25,768 nucleotides of DNA from Treponema sp. (GTDB lineage: Bacteria; Spirochaetota; Spirochaetia; Treponematales; Breznakiellaceae): positions 1 through 25,768 of the forward strand of contig JAISAN010000125.1 in NCBI GenBank assembly GCA_031266635.1. Reading direction: 5' to 3'. A model generated the notes under the pieces. The model was not told the origin of the DNA. It was given only the letters and a program-made list of their open reading frames with translations, and did not search any database. The position numbers and the translations under genes were made by a program. Below are positions 1 to 7,187 of the stretch, piece by piece (the stretch's first letter is position 1; each line of letters begins with the position of its first letter).

Positions 1-285
1 GTCTTCGGGCTTGATTTTGTAGGCGTCCCGGATGTTCATTCCCTTGATGGTTTCGGAAAGGACGCTGGTGGAGGCGATGGCGCTGGCGCAGCCGTAGGTC
101 TTCCACCGGACATCGGTGATAACGTCGTCCCTGATTTGCAGGAGCATCAGCATCTGATCCCCGCATCTGATATTCCCCGTCTGCCCCCGGCCGTCGGCGG
201 GGAAAGCGGATTCGTCCTCCAGCAGGACGTTCCGGGGATTGGTAAAATGGTCCTTCACAATATCTGAATATAACCAGTCGGACAT
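1..285 (-). CDS. nifU: NifU/IscU-type Fe-S scaffold protein, partial
   Basis: This is the N-terminal 95 residues of an Fe-S cluster assembly scaffold; the 3' end lies beyond the window edge. Translation starts at ATG 285 behind a strong GAGGAG six bases upstream. It begins MSDWLYSDIVKDHFTNPRN, a typical IscU/NifU opening. Two of the expected cluster-ligand cysteines are visible: C41 in GNIRCGD and C66 in YGCASA. The third would lie off the edge. It receives sulfur from the cysteine desulfurase encoded just upstream; the two genes are separated by about 60 nt that hold a small GC-rich inverted repeat (305-323). It is probably co-transcribed with nifS. Whether it is a short IscU-type protein or a longer multidomain NifU cannot be seen. 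Confidence 0.93.
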   Translation of the reverse strand, partial: MSDWLYSDIVKDHFTNPRNVLLEDESAFPADGRGQTGNIRCGDQMLMLLQIRDDVITDVRWKTYGCASAIASTSVLSETIKGMNIRDAYKIKPED

Positions 286-345
286 TGGGCACTCCTCTTG
301 TTCACCGGCCCTTCCGGGACCGGCGGCGCGGCGCGGGGCCGGCGT

Positions 346-1530
346 CTATGAGGCCAGGGTTGACATGGCCCTGAGCCTGGCGATGATGGGGGGAACCGTT
401 TCGATGATATAGTCAATGTCTTCGACGGTGATTCCCCACCCCAAACTAAACCGTATGGAACCGTGGGCCAGTTCCGGCCCCACTCCCAGCGCCATGATCA
501 CATGGGAGGGCTCCAGGCTTCCCGAGGCGCAGGCGGAGCCGGTGGAGGCTTCGATTCCCATAATATCCATACCCAGGAGGATCGATTCTCCCTCCGCGCC
601 GGGGAAAGAAACATTCAAGGTATTGGGCAGCGTATCAACGGGATGGCCGTTGATTTTGATGTGGGGAATTGCCGCTTCAAGGCCCTCCCGAAGGCGGAGG
701 CGGAGGGCAGAAATTTCCCGGCCGTATGTTTCCACCTCCCCCGCCGCGATGGCCGCGGCTGTGCCGAAGCCGAGGATACCGATGTTGTTGTAGGTCCCCG
801 CCCGGTAGCCGTCTTCCTGGTGGCCTCCGTGGATCAGGGGAAACAGCGGCGATCCGCGGCGAAAATACAGGGCGCCGATACCCTTGGGGCCGTAAATCTT
901 GTGGGCCGACATGGTCAGGTAATCGACCCCCAGTTCATCCACGTTGACCGGTACCTTCCCCACCGCCTGGACCGCGTCGGTGTGCATAAAAGCCCCCGCG
1001 TCTTTGACCAGGCGGCTGATTTCCCCCATGTCCTGGATGGTACCGATTTCATTGTTCGCCATCATCACCGATACAAAGAGGGTTTTTTCGCTTAACGCCG
1101 CCCTGAGGTCCTCAAGGCGGATTTTTCCGTACCCATCCACCGGGAGAAACGTTACTTTGAAACCCAGGGATTTAAGGTAAGAGGCGGAATTAAGTACGCA
1201 GGGATGCTCAATGGCGGTGGTGATGATTTCATTCCGCCCGCCGGCAAGGGGCCTGCCGGAAGGGTCCGACGCAAGGCGCCGCATGGTCTGGAACACCGTA
1301 TTGTTGGATTCCGAACCCCCGGACGTGAAGATAAGGGCCTCCGGGGGGGCTCCCAGCAGCTTCCCTACCGCCGATCTGGCCGCTTCTACCCGGCCGTGGG
1401 CAAGCCTTCCGGCGGCGTGCATACTGGAGGCGTTTCCGTAGATCTCCAAATCCGCTATCATGGCGGCCTTAACTTCCGGTCTCAGGGGAGTGGTCGCGTT
1501 GTAATCTATATAAACCCGCCGTTCTGTCAT
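346..1530 (-). CDS. nifS: Cysteine desulfurase (NifS/IscS family)
   Basis: This is a PLP-dependent cysteine desulfurase that takes sulfur from L-cysteine and passes it as a persulfide to the NifU scaffold. The full-length protein is 394 aa, normal for the family. The N-terminus YIDYNATTPLRPE is the family signature. H109 sits in the EHP motif, the PLP lysine is K211 in SAHKIYGPKG, and the catalytic cysteine is C334 in STGSACASGSLEPSH. The short active-site segment GSACASG matches the NifS/IscS (class I) type. ATG 1530 is preceded by GGAG at suitable distance. It is first in a nifS-nifU operon transcribed leftward. NifS and IscS cannot be separated by sequence alone; no nif structural genes are in view, so housekeeping Fe-S assembly is the safer reading. 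Confidence 0.95.
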   Translation of the reverse strand: MTERRVYIDYNATTPLRPEVKAAMIADLEIYGNASSMHAAGRLAHGRVEAARSAVGKLLGAPPEALIFTSGGSESNNTVFQTMRRLASDPSGRPLAGGRNEIITTAIEHPCVLNSASYLKSLGFKVTFLPVDGYGKIRLEDLRAALSEKTLFVSVMMANNEIGTIQDMGEISRLVKDAGAFMHTDAVQAVGKVPVNVDELGVDYLTMSAHKIYGPKGIGALYFRRGSPLFPLIHGGHQEDGYRAGTYNNIGILGFGTAAAIAAGEVETYGREISALRLRLREGLEAAIPHIKINGHPVDTLPNTLNVSFPGAEGESILLGMDIMGIEASTGSACASGSLEPSHVIMALGVGPELAHGSIRFSLGWGITVEDIDYIIETVPPIIARLRAMSTLAS

Positions 1531-1763
1531 ACCCAGCTCCGTTTTCTCATATTATTTACAAAATCACTCATCTTTTTCAATAGACCTATTCAGAAAGAAT
1601 TATTCAGAAACTCCAGTTTACTATCGTTTTTTGCCTCCATAAATCCTATTTATTCGCTATGTATACTATACTACTTTTATGTCTACAAGAGAAGCTTATA
1701 GTCCCTTTTTCGAACAAGAAAAACTCTAGCATTTAAGCCCAGAACAGGATATACTAATCGCCC
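1531..1763. promoter_or_regulatory. AT-rich divergent intergenic region between nifS and the phosphohexomutase
   Basis: These 233 nt separate divergent genes and are much more AT-rich than their flanks, so both promoters should lie here. On the plus strand a TATACT hexamer (1750-1755) lies only 8 nt before the phosphohexomutase ATG; no good -35 is visible. Around 1655-1675 the sequence TATGTATACTATACTAC holds overlapping -10-like and palindromic (GTATAC) motifs that could serve either strand. At 1581-1619 is a degenerate copy of the dispersed hairpin repeat (TAGACCTATTCAGAA and TATTCAGAAACTCCAGTTT). No gene is seen. Confidence 0.5.
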
Positions 1764-3629
1764 ATGGTTTTTAAAGACGGTACGCCCCCACCGGGGGAAG
1801 ACAGAACAGGCGCGGCCCTGGAGGGAATGATGCTCTCCGCATCGGGCTGGCGGGGAGTTTTTGCCGCCGATGGCCGCGGGGAAAGCGGAACCGGGGAAAT
1901 TTCCCCGGCCCGGCGGCTTTTTGTTGCCGCCGCCGCGGAAGTGTTCGCCGCCCGGCTGCGGGAAGGGGGAAATTCCCCCCGGGTTATTGTCGGGACCGAC
2001 ACCCGCCCTACAGGCAGGGCCGCTGCGGAAGCGGCGATTACCGCGCTTGCGGCCGGGGGCTGCGAGGTCTTGTATCCCGGCATAACGGCGGCCCCTGAAA
2101 TTATGGCCTACGCCCGGAGCCTTTCGGCCCCCGGCACGGGTTTCATGTATATTTCCGCCAGCCACAACCCCATCGGCCACAACGGCCTGAAATTCGGCCT
2201 CACCGACGGCGGGGTTCTTCCCGGCCCGGAAACGGCAAAGCTTGCCGGGGCCCTCCGTTCCCTTTTGGCTTCCCCGGAGCGCGTTGCCCGGCTGGAAGCG
2301 CTGATACAGGGTGTTGACGCCGGGGCCCTCAGGCGGATATATGAGGCCGGGGGGGAGCATAAAAAGGCAGCCTATGCCGCGTATCGGGCCTTTACCCGCC
2401 GGGTTGTATTCGGCAGCGGCGGAGAGGGCGCCGGACGGGATGATCCGGCGGCGGCAATCCGGGCGGGCCTGGCGGAACGGCCCCTGGGAATCGTCTGCGA
2501 TTTTAACGGCTCCGCCCGGACCCTTTCCATCGACGGGGAATTTTTTGCGTCCCTGGGGCTTTCCTTCCGGGCCATGAATGACCATCCCGGCGAAATACCG
2601 CACCGGATCATCCCCGAGGGGGAATCCCTGGAGCCCTGCCGCCGTTTTCTGGAGGAACAGCACGCGCAAGACCCCGCCTATATATTGGGGTACGTTCCCG
2701 ACTGCGACGGAGACCGGGGAAATCTGGTTATCTGGGATGAAGCGGCGGGGGGCGCCCGGATTCTTGAGGCCCAGGAGGTGTTTGCCCTGGCCTGCGTGGC
2801 GGAACTGGCCCACCTGGTCTGGACCGGAGAACTTAACTACGACAACAAGGGAAACGCGCTGAACAAGGCGGCCCTGGCGGTGAACGATCCAACCTCCATG
2901 CGGATCGACCGGATAGCCAGGGCCTTTGACGTGTCGGTTTTCCGGGCCGAAGTGGGGGAAGCCAATGTGGTGGGCCTGGCCCGGAAGCTCCGGGAAAAGG
3001 GCTATACGGTGCGGATACTGGGTGAAGGCTCCAACGGGGGCAATATCACCCACCCCTCGGCGGTGCGGGATCCCATCAACACGGTTCTTTCCCTGGTGAA
3101 ACTTCTGTCGATCCGCAGCCGGGAAGGCAGGCAGGGCTTTTTCGAGATCTGGTGCGATCTTTCGGAACAGGCGGAAACCTGGCGTCCGAATTTTTCGCTG
3201 GAGGATATTATCGCCAGCCTGCCCGCCTTTGTGAGCACCTCCACTTCCAGCCCCGAATCCCAGATTCAGGTACAAACCCCGGATCACGAGCGGCTGAAAA
3301 ACCGGTATCAGGAACTGTTTCTCCGGGACTGGGAGGAACAGAAGGACCGGATCAAAAGCCGTTACGGCGTAAGCGGCTGGGAAGCGGCGGCGTATCAGGG
3401 TATGGAGGAGCGCCGGGGAATCAGCCGCTTCGGTGATGCCGGCCGGGGGGGGCTCAAAATCAATTTTCTGAACGGTTCCGGCATTCCCATCGCCTTTATG
3501 TGGATGCGGGGTTCCGCCACAGAGCCGGTGTTCAGGATCATGGCGGACGCCGAAGGTTCCGACAAGCGGATAGAACGGAATTTGATTGAATGGCAGCGGC
3601 GACTGGTCACCGAGGCTGACAGAGAATAG
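1764..3629 (+). CDS. Alpha-D-phosphohexomutase (phosphoglucomutase/phosphomannomutase)
   Basis: This enzyme interconverts hexose 1- and 6-phosphates in the cytoplasm, feeding glycolysis and sugar-nucleotide synthesis. All four family active-site elements are present: phosphoserine S133 in SASHNP, the Mg2+ loop DCDGDR (313-318), the sugar-binding loop EGSNGG (421-426), and the phosphate-binding loop RGSATEP (582-588). At 621 aa it is longer than the common 450-550 aa enzymes. The start is uncertain. ATG 1764 follows an in-frame TAA nine bases upstream and has no Shine-Dalgarno, but a TATACT lies 8 nt upstream, which suggests a leaderless message. The alternative is MM at 1827/1830, with GGAGGG almost touching it, giving MLSASGWRGVF, where homology to spirochete homologues begins. 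Substrate (glucose or mannose) cannot be decided from sequence. Confidence 0.92.
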   Translation: MVFKDGTPPPGEDRTGAALEGMMLSASGWRGVFAADGRGESGTGEISPARRLFVAAAAEVFAARLREGGNSPRVIVGTDTRPTGRAAAEAAITALAAGGCEVLYPGITAAPEIMAYARSLSAPGTGFMYISASHNPIGHNGLKFGLTDGGVLPGPETAKLAGALRSLLASPERVARLEALIQGVDAGALRRIYEAGGEHKKAAYAAYRAFTRRVVFGSGGEGAGRDDPAAAIRAGLAERPLGIVCDFNGSARTLSIDGEFFASLGLSFRAMNDHPGEIPHRIIPEGESLEPCRRFLEEQHAQDPAYILGYVPDCDGDRGNLVIWDEAAGGARILEAQEVFALACVAELAHLVWTGELNYDNKGNALNKAALAVNDPTSMRIDRIARAFDVSVFRAEVGEANVVGLARKLREKGYTVRILGEGSNGGNITHPSAVRDPINTVLSLVKLLSIRSREGRQGFFEIWCDLSEQAETWRPNFSLEDIIASLPAFVSTSTSSPESQIQVQTPDHERLKNRYQELFLRDWEEQKDRIKSRYGVSGWEAAAYQGMEERRGISRFGDAGRGGLKINFLNGSGIPIAFMWMRGSATEPVFRIMADAEGSDKRIERNLIEWQRRLVTEADRE

Positions 3630-3663
3630 ACTTGTTCAGAAGCTGAAGTTTCTGAACAAGTCT
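3628..3663 (+). terminator. Perfect 14-bp hairpin at the phosphohexomutase stop codon
   Basis: The arms AGACTTGTTCAGAA (3628-3641) and TTCTGAACAAGTCT (3650-3663) are exactly complementary, with an 8-nt loop. The left arm overlaps the TAG stop codon (3627-3629). There is no clear U-tract, so Rho-independent termination is not certain; it could instead protect the 3' end. It belongs to a repeated family, with another copy at 14545-14578. Confidence 0.7.
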
Positions 3664-3682
3664 AATAGCGGAAACCGCGTTT

Positions 3683-3711
3683 CTTTCCGGTTACCGGAAA
3701 GCGCGAAGGAG
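3683..3711 (+). promoter_or_regulatory. Hairpin directly upstream of the bpuR Shine-Dalgarno
   Basis: A perfect 8-bp hairpin (CTTTCCGG / CCGGAAAG, loop TTA; 3683-3701) ends 4 nt before the ribosome-binding site AAGGAG (3706-3711), which serves ATG 3717. A smaller GCGG-AAA-CCGC hairpin lies just before it. The position fits control of translation; see findings. Confidence 0.55.
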
Positions 3712-3716
3712 TATAT

Positions 3717-4127
3717 ATGGGCATACGGGGAGAAGTTTTTTCCACCAGGGTGGCGCTGCAAAACAGAACCTATTTTTTTAACGTAAAAGAAAACCGCATG
3801 GGGGATCTGTACCTCAATATCGTCGAGAGTAAAAACCGGGAAACCGGCGGCTTTGAACGCCAGTCGGTGGTTCTCTTTGCCGATGACCTTCCCGAATTTC
3901 TCAAGGGATTTGACGAATCCCTGCGGGTCCTGGAAAAGGCGGTCCGGGAAAAACGGCGGGGCGGCGAAGCTTCCGGCCGGGAACGGGAACGCCGGGAAAA
4001 CACCGCCGGCCGCAGGGATGAAGGCGCTCCCGACCGCCCCAAACGGCGGAGCGGCGGGGATGACCGGGAACCGGGGAGAAAATCCCCCCGGCTGGTGGTA
4101 AAGTCCCGGAAAAAACGGGAAGACTAG
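3717..4127 (+). CDS. bpuR: PUR-domain DNA/RNA-binding protein, BpuR-like
   Basis: This is a small nucleic-acid-binding protein of 136 aa. Residues 1-70 form one PUR repeat: RGEVFSTRV, then RTYFFNVKENRMGDLYLNIV and ESKNRETGGFERQSV. This closely matches Borrelia burgdorferi BpuR, which binds ssDNA and RNA. From about residue 75 the protein becomes a charged, low-complexity Arg/Glu/Lys-rich tail ending KSRKKRED. The Borrelia protein lacks such a long tail, so it may add RNA affinity. The start is ATG 3717 with AAGGAG five bases upstream. It stands alone between two hairpins and is probably its own transcription unit. Its likely role is as a regulatory nucleic-acid binder, possibly controlling its own translation through the hairpin before its start. 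Family confidence is high; targets are unknown. Confidence 0.9.
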   Translation: MGIRGEVFSTRVALQNRTYFFNVKENRMGDLYLNIVESKNRETGGFERQSVVLFADDLPEFLKGFDESLRVLEKAVREKRRGGEASGRERERRENTAGRRDEGAPDRPKRRSGGDDREPGRKSPRLVVKSRKKRED

Positions 4128-4173
4128 AACCGCTGCGCTTGGGTTTCCAGCGGTTCCCTAAAGGGCATTAGGG
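4127..4173. terminator. Two abutting hairpins between convergent bpuR and batD
   Basis: The first hairpin has 9-bp arms GAACCGCTG / CAGCGGTTC (4127-4135, 4148-4156) and begins on the last base of the bpuR stop codon. The second has arms CCCTAA / TTAGGG (4156-4161, 4168-4173) and covers the batD stop codon (4168-4170). Together they fill the 40-nt gap between convergent genes and probably act in both directions, though no long U-tract follows either. Confidence 0.6.
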
Positions 4174-5679
4174 ATAAAAAACTATATCGCTTGCCGGAAT
4201 CCAGCCGGCGTTCAGCGGTGAGTCCGGGGCCTCAACCCAAATCCAGGGGCCGCTGAAAGAACGGGCCTGCACGGCCTGGCCTTCCCGGAATTTCCCTATC
4301 ACCGTCCCGGCGGGATCAGGGATCCGGCGGGCCTCGGTTTCCCGGAGTACGCCGGGACGTTTTCCGCCTGGAATGCCGTCAATGAGCCCCCACGCGCTGA
4401 ACCCTCCTATGGCCAAAAGAACCAGAAGCAATACCCGGTAGGCCGGAAAACCGGAAAACCGCCGCCCGGAGGATGATTTTTTTTCTCCCCTCCCGGCAGG
4501 GGAACGCCGGAAAAACCGGGGGAAAGCGCTGAACAAAATCAGCCCCAGAGAACCGAAAATACCTATCCGGAACAAAATCCGGGGACGCCAGGGCTCATCC
4601 CCGGCCGCGTCAAGGCCCAGGCCGGCTTCTATAGTCCGGCGGAGGGGCCGGAAAAGAGGACCGGCGGGATGACGGCGCTCGCAGGCCCGAAGTTCCGCCA
4701 GGGCGCGGACCCGGTCCCCCGCTTCCCAGGAGGCCCGGACGGGCACCAGGGCTTTCAGGCAGGTGGAACGAAAGAACCAGATCGAAGCGGAAGACAGATC
4801 AACATCCGGGAACGGAAACGCGGGGAAATCTTCCGGTAAAGACGCCCCACCGGGCGGAACCGGAGGAAGGGGATTTTTCGGACCCTCCCGGAAACCCGTC
4901 GAAGGGGAGACAGGTATCCGCAGGGGGGGTATTTCCAGGAGAAGAGCCCCGGAACGGATTGTCCTGGCGGGGAGATAAAATGCGGCTCCCGCCAGCGGAA
5001 TAAGCCGCAACCGGAGCGCCAGCCCTGTTTCTTGGGGTTCGGAATTTAGCGTTTCCAGAATAAACCCCTCGGGCGCTTCGGGGGCAAATACGGCGGGATC
5101 CGGCATGGGGCGGCGGGGGTCCCAGCCGGAGAGCCGGAGACTGAATTCCAGGGATTCTCCCAGTCCAAGGCGGGGGGGAATATTTTCCCATACCAGCAGG
5201 GGATGGTACAGCGCCTCCACTTCCGCGGCTTCAATATCCAAAACCAGGGGGGAACTAAAACTTCTGCCCAGAGGGCAGATAACCTCAAAGGGGGCCAGGG
5301 TCAGCCTGCCGGAACCCCGGAGGGTAAAATGGTATTCCACCACGGTCCAGCGTTTTTCCCCGATCAGCCGGGGTTCCCGGCGGCTCAAGCCGGGAACCAG
5401 GACGGCGGGAAACGGCGGGGGCCGGACTTCTACCTCGCCGGGCCGGGGATGATCCACCAGTACGGTCAAAACCAAAAAACCGCCGGAACGGGGATGGTCC
5501 GGGGCGGTTTCAATAAACAGCCAGGGCGCGGGGGCGCTTTCAGCCCAAAGGGGAACCGGTAAGAAGAGCGGAAAAATTAGCGCCCCAAGCAGCAAAACGG
5601 CCGGCAGGAACGCCGGGGAAGCGTTTAATAATCCGGCCCCAAAGGACTTTCTTCTTCTATCCATTCCCGGCTTTTCCAT
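4168..5679 (-). CDS. batD: BatD-like membrane protein with C-terminal SH3b domain
   Basis: This is the last gene of the MoxR/Bat operon and encodes 503 aa. It has an N-terminal signal sequence (hydrophobic about 22-44, likely cleavage after PLWA at 46), a large extracytoplasmic beta-rich region to about residue 330 typical of BatD/oxygen-tolerance proteins, and two membrane segments near 370-390 and 412-432. Residues about 440-503 resemble a bacterial SH3 domain (TVIGKFREGQAVQARS, WIWVEAP, GWIPASDI). An SH3b tail suggests contact with peptidoglycan or a partner protein and is not a general feature of BatD. ATG 5679 has AAGGAG upstream and lies 55 nt inside the batB/C gene, so translation is probably coupled; M6 (5664) is an alternative. 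The BatD label rests on context and architecture more than on strong motifs. Confidence 0.72.
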   Translation of the reverse strand: MEKPGMDRRRKSFGAGLLNASPAFLPAVLLLGALIFPLFLPVPLWAESAPAPWLFIETAPDHPRSGGFLVLTVLVDHPRPGEVEVRPPPFPAVLVPGLSRREPRLIGEKRWTVVEYHFTLRGSGRLTLAPFEVICPLGRSFSSPLVLDIEAAEVEALYHPLLVWENIPPRLGLGESLEFSLRLSGWDPRRPMPDPAVFAPEAPEGFILETLNSEPQETGLALRLRLIPLAGAAFYLPARTIRSGALLLEIPPLRIPVSPSTGFREGPKNPLPPVPPGGASLPEDFPAFPFPDVDLSSASIWFFRSTCLKALVPVRASWEAGDRVRALAELRACERRHPAGPLFRPLRRTIEAGLGLDAAGDEPWRPRILFRIGIFGSLGLILFSAFPRFFRRSPAGRGEKKSSSGRRFSGFPAYRVLLLVLLAIGGFSAWGLIDGIPGGKRPGVLRETEARRIPDPAGTVIGKFREGQAVQARSFSGPWIWVEAPDSPLNAGWIPASDIVFYP

Positions 5680-7187
5680 TGGTTTTGCTCCTTTAGACGC
5701 AGGTATTCAAACAGGGCCGCCTCCGCTTCTCCGGGGGGGCCGTCCCCCTGTTTCCGCCCGGCGGCTTCTTTTTTCCGGGAAAGGGCGAGGATGCTCAACT
5801 CCAGGTTTCGTTTGGCCTCGATCCGGCTGCCGTCAATTTCCAGGGCCGTCCTGAAAGCCTTCACGGCAGCCTCATAATTCTCCTCCCCAAACAGTATCAG
5901 CCCCGTATTATAGAAAAGCCGGAACCGGAGTTCCCCCCCAGGGCTGGTTTCCAGATATTTTTCCGAGGCGGCGTACCGTTCCAGGGCGGCCCTTCCCTCA
6001 TCCTGGGAGAAATAAACCGTTCCCAGGCCGTATTCCGCATAGGGAAGGGCCTCCTGATAATCCAGCGCCCGGAGATAGGAGGATACCGCGCTGGTATACA
6101 GCCCCTGGAGGTGAAAGAAATTCCCCTCCAGGATCAGGAGTTTTCCCCGGACCGGGGTGCAGGAACAGAGGAAAAGCAAAAGAACGCCGGAGAGGATTTT
6201 TTTCCGTCCTTCCATCATACATAATTTGGAGGCCCCGAAAGCCAGGATGGCGGCGATCACAAAAAGATGCCGCTGGGGTTTTGGTTCCCGCCGGTGGCCC
6301 TGGGATTTTGTTTCCGGCGTCAGCAATTTCAGGTAATCCCCCAGCAGGCCCCCCGCATTGTGATCGTTGCCGTCAATATAGATACCCCCGGTCCGTTCCG
6401 CGGCATAACGCAGGGTTTCCTCCTGCCGGCTGCTTAAAAGAGACGGCGAATCCCCGGAACCGGCGGCAGGGGGAACCGGGCTCCCCGCGTTACTGCCTAT
6501 TCCCAGGGAGATGAGGATACTGTCATCTTCACGGCGCCGGTCCAGAGCGGCAGCAAGAGAACCCGAAAGGGCCTCGCCGTCGGAAATCAGAACCATGAGA
6601 CGCCGGGTAGGAAAGGGAGTTTCAAAGGCGGAAGCGGCGGCATCGATCAAAGCTTCCAGATTGGTTCCCCTTCCGGTGAGGGAAAAACTTTCAAGCCCCG
6701 CAAGAAACGCCAGGATCGCTTCGGTATCACCGGTAAGGGGAACCGCCAGCAGCCCCCGGCCCTTGCCGATGGCGGCGGCGAAACGGCTCCCCGGAACGGC
6801 GGCAATGGCCTCCCCGGCAATTTGAAGGCCCCGCTCAAGCCGGGAAATTTCAGCCCCCCGGATCCCGCTCCTAAAAGCCGGAACATCCCTAATCTCCATG
6901 CTGCGGGAAATATCCAGGGCAAAAACCACATCAAGCCCCCGGCGGTATTCGGCGACGACACGGCTCCCCCAGCGGGGGCCCGCCAGCGCAATGACAAGAC
7001 AGGCAAGAAAGAGCCAGAAAAAAAAGCCCGAACAATAATACCGCCAGGCCCCGCGGTTTTTAAGCGCCGCTGCGGAAAAGCGTTTTTTCAAAATCCGGAA
7101 CCGGAACAGTTCTACAAGGATCAGGGGAATAAAAAGCGCAAAGGCGAATAAAAAACCGGGATTCTCAAAGCTAAGGGCCGTATTCAT
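5625..7187 (-). CDS. batB: BatB-BatC fusion: membrane VWA domain plus TPR domain
   Basis: The N-terminal half (about 1-325) is a BatB-type protein: membrane segments near 12-28 and 53-70, then a von Willebrand A domain with a complete MIDAS (D92-I-S-R-S96, T175 in GRGTN, D203 in SDGEA), and a further hydrophobic segment near 308-320. The C-terminal half (about 348-465) holds TPR-like helices (GLYTSAVSSYLRALDY, NYEAAVKAFRTALEID), as in BatC. Between them lies MMEGRKKILSGVLLLFLCSC, which looks like a lipoprotein signal and lipobox inside the protein. This suggests fusion of batB with a formerly separate lipoprotein batC. The start ATG overlaps the batA stop (ATGA). The product should sit in the inner membrane and scaffold the Bat complex. 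The in-frame fusion is read directly from sequence. Confidence 0.88.
   Translation of the reverse strand: MNTALSFENPGFLFAFALFIPLILVELFRFRILKKRFSAAALKNRGAWRYYCSGFFFWLFLACLVIALAGPRWGSRVVAEYRRGLDVVFALDISRSMEIRDVPAFRSGIRGAEISRLERGLQIAGEAIAAVPGSRFAAAIGKGRGLLAVPLTGDTEAILAFLAGLESFSLTGRGTNLEALIDAAASAFETPFPTRRLMVLISDGEALSGSLAAALDRRREDDSILISLGIGSNAGSPVPPAAGSGDSPSLLSSRQEETLRYAAERTGGIYIDGNDHNAGGLLGDYLKLLTPETKSQGHRREPKPQRHLFVIAAILAFGASKLCMMEGRKKILSGVLLLFLCSCTPVRGKLLILEGNFFHLQGLYTSAVSSYLRALDYQEALPYAEYGLGTVYFSQDEGRAALERYAASEKYLETSPGGELRFRLFYNTGLILFGEENYEAAVKAFRTALEIDGSRIEAKRNLELSILALSRKKEAAGRKQGDGPPGEAEAALFEYLRLKEQNQWKSREWIEEESPLGPDY

Noticed and set aside
346..1530. Nitrogen-fixation locus suggested by nifS and nifU
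   Set aside because: No nitrogenase or nif accessory genes are visible; these two genes also serve general Fe-S assembly.
1683..3287. 534-codon open frame on the minus strand opposite the phosphohexomutase
   Set aside because: It lies antisense to a gene with all catalytic motifs, has no recognisable domain, and is Gly/Pro/Arg-rich as expected of a shadow of GC-rich codons.
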